From positions 1 to 64,000 of the forward strand of contig JAFXGM010000005.1 of assembly GCA_017513195.1 (NCBI GenBank): 64,000 nucleotides of DNA, read 5' to 3'. Below are positions 6,914 through 15,514 of this stretch, piece by piece; positions within the stretch are counted from its first letter, which is position 1, and each line of letters begins with the position of its first letter. Source of the DNA: Clostridia bacterium. GTDB lineage: Bacteria; Bacillota; Clostridia; Oscillospirales; Acutalibacteraceae. The position numbers and the translations under genes were made by a program. Under the pieces are notes generated by a model that was not told the origin of the DNA, made no database searches, and saw only the letters and a list, made by a program, of their open reading frames with translations.

Positions 6914-8428
6914 TTACCAGAAAAGATTCGTTAATCGAACGTCGGCGTTCATCATAACTTTAAGAAGATTGCGTTCGGACACTATGTATATTACGTAGTT
7001 TGGTTTGTTTTCTTTGATTGCACTTATTGCGTTTGAATAATCGTTTTCGGCAAGCCAGGTAACAGATGAAAATCTGTCGTTTACCATGTCGAAAGCTGTT
7101 CTGCCAAATGAATCGCGAACTATAACGGCGCTTGGTAGTCCAGAACCGTTTTTGTTAGTAAACTCATAGTATGATGCATTATCTTTTGTAAGATAAATGC
7201 TCTTTTTACCACGGGTTATTGTAGTCAAGGTATCGGTAGGCATTTTTAGATTGTACATGGTAGTAAGCTCCTTAATACCCGTTACACTTGTCTTACCGCT
7301 TGTAGATGCTGCCTGGCTATAATTTTCAAAGCCATTGTAGTCACCAAACGAGAATAGCGCATCACCGCCGTAAAGCTCGGTTGTATAAAAGCCCATTTCT
7401 TTCGCGGTGCGTGGCTTGGCACTTGGGTATTTGGGTGAGATTTTATTCATAAGGCTACTAACACCAAAATACGCGCCGTATGTAGTCCAGTGCGAGTCGC
7501 TGTGACTATATATTTTGTAACCCTCGCCATCGTTTTTGTGTGCATTTAGCTCATCAAGCGGGTAAAGCACCGTAGCGCCGCTTTGCTCGGCAATGCTTTT
7601 AAACGCTTTATAAAGTGTTTCACCCGATGCCGCTTTATATTCGCTTGGTACTGATTCGGGGTAAACAGCCGCCGAAGAAGGCACTACAAGATATATTACC
7701 TCGGCTCCAACCGATTTTGCCGTCTGTACAGTTTCAGATATATTTTGCTTTGCAAACTCTTTTTCGCCGTTTGATAAAAAGTTAGATTTGCTATAAGTTA
7801 AAATGGCACTATAAAAATGCATACGGCTATCTAGGCCGAAAACGGGTTGATAATCGCCTGATGTCATTTGATTCTTCATACCACTTTTAGTAGTTATGTA
7901 TCTTGATTCTGTTTTAGAAATATCTTTTCCCGTCTCTTTTGCACTTATGTCAACATAGGTGCTGTAATCTATTTGCACTTGGGCTGTAAAATAGCTTTTG
8001 TCTTTGCCCTTTGCGGGGGTTATTTTTTGTGTTTTTACACCGGCGCCATCAATTTGTATATACTCGGTAGCTTTAGAACAATTACCGCCTATTATATAAA
8101 TATTATTAGCAACCGGCGCAAACAAGGTAATTGTTGGCTGCGCACTAGCGTTGGGATTTTCTTCCTCGCTCGAAGTGTCCGGAACACTTGAAATAATGCT
8201 TGAATTATCGTCGGTTGAAGACGGATTACTGCTAGGAGTATCAACCGATGAATTATCAGCTTTATTATCGTCCTTTTCCGGTTTTGATGCAGTGCTTTGA
8301 TTATCGGTTTGGTCTATTATAACAGTATGAGTCTCGGTAGTAGATGATATATCACTGGTAACTTCGTTACAAGCACAAAGCGAAAGCATTAACGCAACCG
8401 CAATTAAAATGGACACTATTCTTTTCAT
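6914..8428 (-). CDS. DHHW / AlgX-like SGNH lipoprotein (first copy)
   Basis: A 504-residue lipoprotein (lipobox LCAC) with a Ser/Thr/Asp-rich linker of about 80 residues, then a small beta domain and an SGNH-like catalytic region. The region carries VVPSSAAVYPESVP, the signature DSHWTTYGAY and the RDSFGRTAF block. These Asp-His and Ser elements match the DHHW/AlgX family that O-acetylates exopolysaccharide or wall polymers outside the membrane. It differs from its downstream paralogue in being lipid-anchored with a long flexible linker. GGAGAAATTAAA precedes the ATG, and the MBOAT gene is 12 nt upstream. Confidence 0.8.
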   Translation of the reverse strand: MKRIVSILIAVALMLSLCACNEVTSDISSTTETHTVIIDQTDNQSTASKPEKDDNKADNSSVDTPSSNPSSTDDNSSIISSVPDTSSEEENPNASAQPTITLFAPVANNIYIIGGNCSKATEYIQIDGAGVKTQKITPAKGKDKSYFTAQVQIDYSTYVDISAKETGKDISKTESRYITTKSGMKNQMTSGDYQPVFGLDSRMHFYSAILTYSKSNFLSNGEKEFAKQNISETVQTAKSVGAEVIYLVVPSSAAVYPESVPSEYKAASGETLYKAFKSIAEQSGATVLYPLDELNAHKNDGEGYKIYSHSDSHWTTYGAYFGVSSLMNKISPKYPSAKPRTAKEMGFYTTELYGGDALFSFGDYNGFENYSQAASTSGKTSVTGIKELTTMYNLKMPTDTLTTITRGKKSIYLTKDNASYYEFTNKNGSGLPSAVIVRDSFGRTAFDMVNDRFSSVTWLAENDYSNAISAIKENKPNYVIYIVSERNLLKVMMNADVRLTNLFW

Positions 8429-8440
8429 TTTAATTTCTCC

Positions 8441-9847
8441 TTAAAATCTAAAATATAAAAACGGATTATATGACGAATCAACAAGATACGCAACGCACAG
8501 TAGCAGTACAAGCGGTAACACCGTGCACCATATTGTTGCAAAAATTGCATTGTCTTTTAGCTTGCAATACATTTTATACGGTAATTTTGTTGACGCAATT
8601 ATTAAAATACACAAGAACAAAATTCCTCGCATCAAATCATATATAGCAGTAGGTGAGACAAGCTGACCGCCAAACATAGCCGATAGATATTCGCCCGGGG
8701 TCTCAAGGTCGCACCAAATAAATATAAACCAGCCAAACAAAATTAAAGCTATGGCATAAATGTGAGAAATAAATCCCGGTAATTTATCAAGCAGCCCTCC
8801 CAAAAATGCCTTTTCTATTATTAAAATTACGGCAAAGTAAAGCCCCCATAACACAAAATTCCAGCTGGCACCGTGCCAAAGGCCTGTTAAAAACCATACG
8901 ATTAAAAGATTTAAAAAGGTTCTGCCTTTGCCCTTGCGGTTGCCGCCAAGCGGTATGTAAACGTATTCTCTAAACCACGTAGATAAGGTTATGTGCCACC
9001 TGCGCCAAAAGTCGGTAATACTTTTTGATATGTATGGGTAATTGAAATTTTCGGGGAATTTAAAGCCCATTATGCGCCCCAAACCTATTGCCATATCAGA
9101 ATAGCCCGAAAAATCAAAATAAATTTGAAACGCAAAGAATATGACGCCCATCCAAGAGCCCAATACGCTTGGAGTATCGTTTACACCCTGTGCAAAGCTT
9201 TCATAAAATGCACCTGCCGTATTTGCAAGTAAAACCTTTTTTGCAAGTCCGCACAAAAAACGTTTTATGCCGTCCGCCGCGTTTTGCAAGGTGTGCGAAC
9301 GCTCTCGCAAGGCGTCATCTACGTCACGGTAACGAACAATAGGACCCGCTATAAGCTGCGGAAACATTGTAACGTAGGAGCCAAACGTAGCAATATTTTT
9401 TTGCACCTTTGCTTCGCCTAAATACACGTCTAATGTGTAAGACATTGTCTGGAAGGTGTAAAATGAAATACCCACAGGAAGTGTTAAGCCTAGTGGTTTA
9501 ATACCCGAAAACATAGGTATTAACGACAGGTTTTCAATTATAAAGTCGGCATATTTAAAAAATGCTAATATACTAATGTTTATAACTATACTTGCAACAA
9601 GTGCCGCTTTCGCCTTTTTCGGAGCGACCTGCCCATACTTGCCAACCAGTCGTCCGCAGGTGTAATCTACCGCGATGGATAAAAACATTATCCATATATA
9701 TGACGGCTCGCTCCAGCCATAAAACAAAAGGCTTACTACCAAAAGCGCTAAATTTCTTGCCGCTAAAAATTTGGTGGGTATTAAAAAATAAATAAGGAGC
9801 ACCGCAGGCAGGTAAAAAAACAAAAACTCAAGTGACGAAAACACCAT
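8441..9847 (-). CDS. MBOAT family O-acyltransferase (AlgI/DltB/PatA-like)
   Basis: A 468-residue polytopic protein with about 11-12 membrane segments. It carries the MBOAT hallmarks: WRRWHITLSTWFREYVYIPLG, then LTGLWHGASWNFVLWGLYF with the presumed active-site His in LWHGA. MBOAT proteins of this branch move an acyl group, usually acetyl, from the cytosol across the membrane to an outer SGNH transferase. The two DHHW proteins downstream fit that partner role. First gene of a four-gene operon, with GGAGGACTGCAGT before the ATG. The polymer acylated (peptidoglycan, teichoic acid or exopolysaccharide) cannot be read from the sequence. Confidence 0.9.
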   Translation of the reverse strand: MVFSSLEFLFFYLPAVLLIYFLIPTKFLAARNLALLVVSLLFYGWSEPSYIWIMFLSIAVDYTCGRLVGKYGQVAPKKAKAALVASIVINISILAFFKYADFIIENLSLIPMFSGIKPLGLTLPVGISFYTFQTMSYTLDVYLGEAKVQKNIATFGSYVTMFPQLIAGPIVRYRDVDDALRERSHTLQNAADGIKRFLCGLAKKVLLANTAGAFYESFAQGVNDTPSVLGSWMGVIFFAFQIYFDFSGYSDMAIGLGRIMGFKFPENFNYPYISKSITDFWRRWHITLSTWFREYVYIPLGGNRKGKGRTFLNLLIVWFLTGLWHGASWNFVLWGLYFAVILIIEKAFLGGLLDKLPGFISHIYAIALILFGWFIFIWCDLETPGEYLSAMFGGQLVSPTAIYDLMRGILFLCILIIASTKLPYKMYCKLKDNAIFATIWCTVLPLVLLLCVAYLVDSSYNPFLYFRF

Positions 9848-9886
9848 ACTGCAGTCCTCCTTTTACATTGTATTTTATATATAAGT

Positions 9887-9916
9887 ATAATACCCTTTTT
9901 ATCCAGACTTTGTCAA
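9887..9916 (-). promoter_or_regulatory. promoter of the MBOAT operon
   Basis: TTGACA (9911-9916) and TATTAT (9887-9892) on the minus strand, 18-nt spacer, about 40 nt before the MBOAT start. Confidence 0.7.
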
Positions 9917-9930
9917 GATAGAAAGGGTAT
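9890..9930. repeat. inverted repeat spanning the MBOAT promoter
   Basis: Arms 9890-9903 (ATACCCTTTTTATC) and 9917-9930 (GATAGAAAGGGTAT) are nearly perfect inverted repeats that bracket the -35 box. There is no T run beyond the right side, so an operator is more likely than a terminator for the adjacent AraC gene. Confidence 0.45.
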
Positions 9931-9946
9931 TGTAACAATATTGTAA

Positions 9947-10777
9947 TTATTCTATGTTCTGCTGCTTAAATGTCCTATATTCCCTAGGAGTTTTGCCCAC
10001 GATTTCAATAAACGTTCTTTGCAAAGTGCGTTCGTTGGCAAAACCGCATTCCTCAGCAACGTCAAATATCTTAAGCTCGGTTGTTGCTAGTAAATTTTTT
10101 GCTTTATCAATTCGTAATGAATTTACCAATTTTCTAAAATTAACGTTTGGCATTGAGGATATACATCTTGATAGATAGGTTTTATTATATCCCAATTCCT
10201 TTGCCGCCGTTGTCAAATCTATATTTTCGGTATAATGCTCGTTTATATAAAGCAATAACTTTGTAAGAGCATTGTGATTAAGACTTGTTATCTTTTTGGG
10301 AATACGTCTCATATATTCAGTAAAAACCGAATACACTATTGATTTGATAGTACAATATCTTTGCAAATCGGAGTCTATATTAGACTGCATGCTATGAGGT
10401 CCGGGAAAAACTTCTGTTACGTAATCAAAAAGCGCTTTTGAAGGTGTAAAAACTGATTTTGTGCCACTGATATATAAGTTTTCTCCCGATAAAAAATCCT
10501 CTGCAAAATCCATAGATATAACCAATTGCCACACTGTACAACTTTCCGGTGTGTGCCAACTATGCGTCCTAAAAGGGGTTATTACGCAAATATCACCCTT
10601 CTTTGCAACCTCTGTAATACCATCGACAGTAAGCTCAAAACTACCATCAATAATGCATAGTATTTCTGGCAATTGATGCATTCTTTCAGGATATTCGCTT
10701 TTTCCGTTAAAGTAGCGCGTTTTTGCAGCCGCGTTAAATCCAAAATTTTGAAAATTAATATACATATCATACCTCAC
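9947..10777 (-). CDS. AraC family transcriptional regulator
   Basis: A 276-residue regulator: an N-terminal cupin-like sensing domain (about 20-110, with MHQLPEILCIIDG and KKGDICVITPFRTHSW) and a C-terminal pair of helix-turn-helix motifs (about 175-272, including TAAKELGYNKTYLSRCIS and VAEECGFANERTLQRTF). Such proteins sense a small ligand, often a sugar, and activate nearby genes. It is divergent from the LamG-metallophosphatase gene and sits just upstream of the MBOAT promoter, so either is a possible target. The gene is visibly more AT-rich than the housekeeping operons nearby. Confidence 0.9.
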   Translation of the reverse strand: MRYDMYINFQNFGFNAAAKTRYFNGKSEYPERMHQLPEILCIIDGSFELTVDGITEVAKKGDICVITPFRTHSWHTPESCTVWQLVISMDFAEDFLSGENLYISGTKSVFTPSKALFDYVTEVFPGPHSMQSNIDSDLQRYCTIKSIVYSVFTEYMRRIPKKITSLNHNALTKLLLYINEHYTENIDLTTAAKELGYNKTYLSRCISSMPNVNFRKLVNSLRIDKAKNLLATTELKIFDVAEECGFANERTLQRTFIEIVGKTPREYRTFKQQNIE

Positions 10778-10809
10778 AAGAAATAGTGAACGTAAACTTT
10801 TGTCGCTTT

Positions 10810-10838
10810 ATTATACTCTTTATATCGTAAATTGTCAA
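10810..10838 (-). promoter_or_regulatory. consensus promoter of the AraC gene
   Basis: Perfect TTGACA (10833-10838) and TATAAT (10810-10815) on the minus strand with a 17-nt spacer, about 35 nt before the AraC start. No comparably good plus-strand promoter for the divergent gene is seen, which fits activator dependence. Confidence 0.85.
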
Positions 10839-10888
10839 CGGTTGTGTGTTATTATCGTAGTATATATAATATATGGAGGAGACTCAAT

Positions 10889-13507
10889 ATGAAAAAGAAA
10901 ATTTTTGCACTATTTTTAACCGCGGCTTTGCTGATTTCTATGCTGCCGATTATCGCAGTCAGCATAAATGCAGCCGCGCCAACATCGGACACAACCGGTA
11001 TGACGTTTGATGACACCGGTAAAAACGTTTGGAAGACTAATAAACTTCTAACAACCGCACCTCACACCTTTGAAACTTGGGTGAAAGTTGCAAAAGACGA
11101 AGTCGGTGCAGGTAGCGGCCGTGTAGGCGGTATTTTTAACAACTATCTTGGCGATACCAAATACAGTATCTGCTTTGATATATACAATGGTGGCCAACCA
11201 CGTTTGTTCTATGGCTATACCGATGCAAATGGTGTAGAGCAGCAGGTTAACTCATACTTTACCAAAGTAGATATACGAACCGGAGAATGGTTGCATCTTG
11301 CAGTTGTTCTTGATGAAGTAAATCTTAAACTTCATTGCTATATAAATGGCGAACTCAAACAAACCTTGACTGTTAAATCTGGATATGATACCGAAAAAGA
11401 CCTTAACAGAATATTCTCTCTCGGTATGGATAACCGCGAAACAAGTTATAAGTATCATTTCTATGGTAGTATTGCAAACTTCTCATGTTATGGTGATACT
11501 TTAAGCGCTGCCGATATTGCAAATATATACGCTAACGGCCCAATGCTTGACAATGAATCTATAGTTTGCGCATACGACACTTCTACACAACCAACCGGTA
11601 ATAAAATCGGAGATCTTACCGACAACAACTACAACCTTTATATCACAGATCCTAAAGTTTGCACTCCTTATGAAGTAGAAGGCGAAGAAGACGATAACAC
11701 AGGCAATACCGATAGTGAAGTTGACAACGCTGTTAAAAAAGATTGCGCTTATTCTTTTGCAGTAGTAGGCGACACTCAATACCTCGTTAGAAATGACGTT
11801 AACAACGGGACTAATAATACCGCTACACTTTACGATTGGATACTCGCAAACAAGGATGCCAAGAAAATACATTCTGTGTTTGGATTGGGCGATATCACCG
11901 ATAGTCGTACCGTTGCTGCAGAATGGCAACATGCAAAAGACAACATAACCAAGCTTGAGGGCAAATTACCCTATTATGTTGTTCGCGGCAACCACGACAA
12001 TAGCGATATGTTTAATGAATATTTTAATAATGATTCATATAAATCACAATTTGTAGATCCTGATATTGCAGATCAAACCAAAGTTTTCTTTAGCAAAAAG
12101 TGGATTAACAACGGTTATACCAAATTTACTGTAGGCGGTACAAAATATCTTCTTATGATGCTTGACTACGGCGCAAAAGAAGATGCGATTGCCTGGGCTA
12201 ATGATGTGATTGCTTCTAATCCTACATATAAAGTAATCATTAACACCCACGCTTATCTCGGAGCAGATGGCACATGGCTTGACGATGAGACATATTCACC
12301 CGACCCTGAAAGCAACACAATTTTTAGCAACGGTAAGGAAATGTGGGAAAACTTGGTAAGCAAGCACGAAAATATTTTCCTTGTACTTTGTGGTCACGAT
12401 AACAAAGTACCTAACAGTGATATTATTAAGCTTCAAAGCAAAGGCGAAAAAGGTAATACTGTTACACAACTTATGATAAATCCTCAAACCATCGAAGAAA
12501 ACGCGGCCAGCCAGCAATATGGTATGGTAGCTATGCTTTACTTTAACGAAGATGGCAGTGAGGTTGAGGTTGAGTACATTTCTACAGTTCTTTCAACCGA
12601 AGGAAACGACTACCTTTACAGAGATGTAAACCAATTCAAATTTACAGTTAATCCCGAGTCAGAAAATGATGACGACACCAACACTACTGCACCTACTATT
12701 GAAATTAGTGCAGATGGTTACTGGGTAATTAATGGTGTTAAGACCGAATATAAGGCTATTGGTAGCGATGGTAAAGATGGTGTTGATGGCGAGGATGGTA
12801 AAGACGGCGTAACACCTTCCATCGAAATCAGTGCTGATGGCTACTGGGTAATTAACGGCGTTAAGACCGAATATAAGGCTATCGGCTCTGACGGTAAAGA
12901 TGGTGTCGATGGCGAAGACGGTGAAGACGGCAAGGACGGCGTAACACCTACTATCGAAATTAGTGCTGACGGCTACTGGGTAATTAACGGCGTTAAGACC
13001 GAACATAAGGCTATCGGCTCTGACGGTAAAGATGGTGCCGATGGTAAAGATGGCGCCGATGGCAAAGATGGCGCCGATGGCAAAGATGGTGCTGATGGTA
13101 AAGATGGCGTAACACCTACTATCGAAATCAGCGAAGACGGTTACTGGGTAATCAACGACGTTAAAACCGAGTATAAAGCTATTGGTACTGACGGTAAAGA
13201 CGGAAAAGATGGCAAGGATGGTACCAATGGTAAAGATGGTGTCAACGGCAAAGATGGCGCAGATGGTAAAGATGGCATCGACGGTAAAGATGGTGTTACA
13301 CCTACAATTGAAGTTGATAAAGACGGATATTGGGTTATAAACGGTGTTAAAACCGAATATAAAGCGACCGCAACTGTAGATGCTACTAGCAGCGACGTTG
13401 ACAGTGATAATGTCAACACATTGCCTATCGCTTGCGCAGCAGTTTGCCTTGTAAGTTGTCTTGGTACAATAATTTTCTGTATCTGTTATAAGAAAAAAGT
13501 AAAATAA
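10889..13507 (+). CDS. secreted LamG + calcineurin-like phosphoesterase with collagen-like stalk
   Basis: 872 residues from the ATG at 10889, chosen because GGAGGA lies 8 nt upstream; an upstream in-frame ATG has no ribosome site. Order: signal peptide (1-30), LamG/concanavalin-like domain (about 45-210), metallophosphoesterase (about 285-555), a stalk of five homologous units rich in G-K-D-G triplets (about 600-830), a C-terminal membrane helix and the basic end YKKKVK. Phosphoesterase motifs are GDTQ (294-297), GLGDITD, GNHD (367-370), NTHAYL and GHDN, so metal ligands look intact. The protein probably projects a phosphodiesterase or phosphatase from the cell surface; substrate unknown. Divergent from an AraC gene. 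Confidence 0.85.
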   Translation: MKKKIFALFLTAALLISMLPIIAVSINAAAPTSDTTGMTFDDTGKNVWKTNKLLTTAPHTFETWVKVAKDEVGAGSGRVGGIFNNYLGDTKYSICFDIYNGGQPRLFYGYTDANGVEQQVNSYFTKVDIRTGEWLHLAVVLDEVNLKLHCYINGELKQTLTVKSGYDTEKDLNRIFSLGMDNRETSYKYHFYGSIANFSCYGDTLSAADIANIYANGPMLDNESIVCAYDTSTQPTGNKIGDLTDNNYNLYITDPKVCTPYEVEGEEDDNTGNTDSEVDNAVKKDCAYSFAVVGDTQYLVRNDVNNGTNNTATLYDWILANKDAKKIHSVFGLGDITDSRTVAAEWQHAKDNITKLEGKLPYYVVRGNHDNSDMFNEYFNNDSYKSQFVDPDIADQTKVFFSKKWINNGYTKFTVGGTKYLLMMLDYGAKEDAIAWANDVIASNPTYKVIINTHAYLGADGTWLDDETYSPDPESNTIFSNGKEMWENLVSKHENIFLVLCGHDNKVPNSDIIKLQSKGEKGNTVTQLMINPQTIEENAASQQYGMVAMLYFNEDGSEVEVEYISTVLSTEGNDYLYRDVNQFKFTVNPESENDDDTNTTAPTIEISADGYWVINGVKTEYKAIGSDGKDGVDGEDGKDGVTPSIEISADGYWVINGVKTEYKAIGSDGKDGVDGEDGEDGKDGVTPTIEISADGYWVINGVKTEHKAIGSDGKDGADGKDGADGKDGADGKDGADGKDGVTPTIEISEDGYWVINDVKTEYKAIGTDGKDGKDGKDGTNGKDGVNGKDGADGKDGIDGKDGVTPTIEVDKDGYWVINGVKTEYKATATVDATSSDVDSDNVNTLPIACAAVCLVSCLGTIIFCICYKKKVK
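12691..13370 (+). repeat. five coding repeats: ISADGYWVING unit plus collagen-like GKDG runs
   Basis: Within the phosphoesterase gene, a roughly 30-residue unit (PTIEISADGYWVINGVKTEY) recurs five times, near 12691, 12821, 12947, 13108 and 13291. Between units run Gly-X-Asp triplets of varying number: short after units 1 and 2, longest after units 3 and 4. The near-identical DNA makes this a likely site of unit gain and loss. Confidence 0.85.
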
Positions 13508-13527
13508 TAAATTAAACTGTAAATAAC

Positions 13528-13567
13528 AAAGCACCCTAAGTATCGCTTGATAGTTAGGGTGCTTTTT
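13528..13567. terminator. terminator between convergent genes
   Basis: AAAGCACCCTAA / TTAGGGTGCTTT with a 14-nt loop and a T run on the plus strand. It separates the phosphoesterase gene from the end of the minus-strand rimP-type operon. Confidence 0.8.
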
Positions 13568-13572
13568 ATATA

Positions 13573-14760
13573 TTATTTAATCTTTCTAGCCTCAATATAA
13601 AAACGCTTATCGTCGGCGTGCCCCATAGAAAATGTCTTTCTGGGAAGTGAGCCGTCAGCATTTACAGCTTCGAAAAGCTCGCTTTTTTGCATACCGTCAA
13701 AGATAAAGCCTATTGCATTTGGACGTGATGCTAATTTTTTAAGCGAATCCTCACCGTGAATATAGTCGATCTCTGCCTCGGGGTGATTTTTTACATATTC
13801 ATCAAGGAAGGCTTGCAACGTGCCAACTGCTAATTGGGCGGTTGGGTTTACACCAATTTCTTTTACGGTATCGCCATAGATACACGTGAATTTTTGCGTT
13901 CCCTCACCCAAGGTTTTAACAAGCTCGTCAAGCAATTCTTCTGGATTTATGCCAAACACAACGCGGTAAATCGGCTCAAACTGTAGCGCTGTATCGTGAA
14001 TATTTACAATCTCGGTAAGCGCATAGCGTGATGCTTCGGTTTTGTTTAGATTATAACATTCTTTTGCAGTAGCAAGTGAGTGATTGCCGTCACCTACACA
14101 GAACAAAAATCCGTCATTTTGCTGCTTTAGGTCCTCTAGCATCGATAAAACAGTCTCTTTTGCCGCTTCATCTAAAAGATAGCCTGTAATACTGCCTGCG
14201 TTGCACATAAAAGTAAAGTCATACGCTTTTTCAAATTTGTCTTTATTTGTAACAAGATAAGAAAAAATTTGGTCCTTTACGTCATCAAAAAGCAACATTA
14301 CGTGTGGCAGTTCAAGCGGTGCATTTTTACGAATTTCTACACGGGGTGGAATTCGTGACAGCACCGTCTGCTCGGTAGCACGGATTTCGGCAGTTGTGCC
14401 TGCGTGATAATCGTAGCTTTCAAGGTCTATTTTACCTACTATTCCTCGGCGGCATTTACCGTCAGACTGTATGCGCTCAACGAATATAAGACTATCGTTA
14501 TAAGCGGTAAAAATATCGCTATCTAGATATTCTTGCATATTCTTGTTTATTCTTTCTATTCTTTCGCTATTATCGGCTGAAAGATAAACCTCGGGCAAAA
14601 CAATATTTAAAGCCGACGGTTTATCGCCTGCAGCTGTCTTAACCTTTTCCCAATATTCAGGCTCCGAAGTGTATTGGTCGCAAGCAATAACTGCCCAATT
14701 TTCAAAACTGCTCTTGGGCAATAATATATCTGCCGGTGAAAAAGAATGGTTGTATTTCAT
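13573..14760 (-). CDS. DUF1015 family protein
   Basis: A 395-residue cytosolic protein matching the DUF1015 family over its whole length. Typical segments include the N-terminal SFENWAVIACDQYTSEPEYW, a central FCVGDGNHSLATAKECY, and the C-terminal KTFSMGHADDKRFYIEARK. The GDGNHS block is the strongest hallmark. No biochemical function is firmly established for the family, though it is often found near serine or cofactor genes. It lies 12 nt after a lipoprotein gene at the tail of the long rimP-ribF operon, but nothing in the sequence links it to translation. Confidence 0.8.
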   Translation of the reverse strand: MKYNHSFSPADILLPKSSFENWAVIACDQYTSEPEYWEKVKTAAGDKPSALNIVLPEVYLSADNSERIERINKNMQEYLDSDIFTAYNDSLIFVERIQSDGKCRRGIVGKIDLESYDYHAGTTAEIRATEQTVLSRIPPRVEIRKNAPLELPHVMLLFDDVKDQIFSYLVTNKDKFEKAYDFTFMCNAGSITGYLLDEAAKETVLSMLEDLKQQNDGFLFCVGDGNHSLATAKECYNLNKTEASRYALTEIVNIHDTALQFEPIYRVVFGINPEELLDELVKTLGEGTQKFTCIYGDTVKEIGVNPTAQLAVGTLQAFLDEYVKNHPEAEIDYIHGEDSLKKLASRPNAIGFIFDGMQKSELFEAVNADGSLPRKTFSMGHADDKRFYIEARKIK

Positions 14761-14772
14761 GCTTTTACCTCT

Positions 14773-15504
14773 TTAATAATAAGAAAACTCTATAGCGTCA
14801 ATGTCGTCTTCTGCTGTATCAACGTAAATGGTAATACCGCTACGACGGTCTTCTTTGCTAATAAACCAATCAAGATAATATTTATTTTCGCTTACTCTAT
14901 AGAAATGAGACGGCGAGCCCAAAAGCTCGATAATATCGGTGATAGCAGAGATATTGCTTACGCCGTTTACCCAAAACTGTCCATAATTTGATTCGGGTAC
15001 GTTAAGTCCATTTTCTTTGATAATAAACTTAACGATAGGACATTCTTTTAAAGCGACAGAAGAATTTTTTCCGTTATAGAAAACTGCTGTGATTGTTTTC
15101 TTATACTCATTATTAAAATCTACGATTATTGACTTGCCTGCAAGTATTTGTGATTCTTCGCTATATTCGTCTGACGGAACCAATGTCCAGCCATCTGCAA
15201 CGATTTCCTTATAGGTCCAAGGCACTTTAACCGCACTGCCTGCATAGGTTACCTTAAACTTAAAGTTTTTGCCAAGATAAATATTTGCATAATTTTCTTC
15301 ATCATAAAGACTGATATCAACATAAGACGGCATAACCGGATCATCAGATTTAATTTCAGGTATTTTAATTTCTGTGTTTTCTAAATTTTCACTTGTATTC
15401 GAAGAATCTAATGTAGATACACCATAATCTTCGTCATATTCGCCACAAGCAGAAATACCTAATACAAAAGCACAACACAATAATATACTTAATAATTTTT
15501 TCAT
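14773..15504 (-). CDS. lipoprotein of unknown function
   Basis: About 243 residues from the ATG at 15504, chosen because AGGAGA lies 6 nt upstream. The signal ends in the lipobox ISAC and is followed by an acidic, Ser/Asn-rich linker, then a roughly 200-residue domain I do not recognise. It reads as two beta-rich parts: VDFNNEYKKTITAVFYNGK in the first, and a late part resembling DUF4830-type lipoproteins in which a segment predicts SP-(H)-FYRVSENKYYLDW. Encoded 10 nt after ribF, so co-transcribed. Function cannot be inferred. Confidence 0.65.
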   Translation of the reverse strand: MKKLLSILLCCAFVLGISACGEYDEDYGVSTLDSSNTSENLENTEIKIPEIKSDDPVMPSYVDISLYDEENYANIYLGKNFKFKVTYAGSAVKVPWTYKEIVADGWTLVPSDEYSEESQILAGKSIIVDFNNEYKKTITAVFYNGKNSSVALKECPIVKFIIKENGLNVPESNYGQFWVNGVSNISAITDIIELLGSPSHFYRVSENKYYLDWFISKEDRRSGITIYVDTAEDDIDAIEFSYY

Positions 15505-15514
15505 TGATTTTCTC

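Noticed and set aside
10842-10870. A plus-strand promoter for the LamG-phosphoesterase gene (TTGTGT-17-TATAAT)
   Set aside because: The predicted start would fall inside the GGAGGA ribosome site, leaving no usable leader; activator-dependent initiation elsewhere is more likely.
12691-13370. CRISPR-like periodic repeats
   Set aside because: The repeats keep the reading frame, encode a collagen-like protein stalk, and have no unique spacers.
12659-13534. A long minus-strand reading frame of about 290 codons antisense to the collagen-like stalk
   Set aside because: It is a by-product of the repeated G-K-D-G codons: the reverse complement of these repeats has no stops. It has no ribosome site and a repetitive, non-protein-like sequence.
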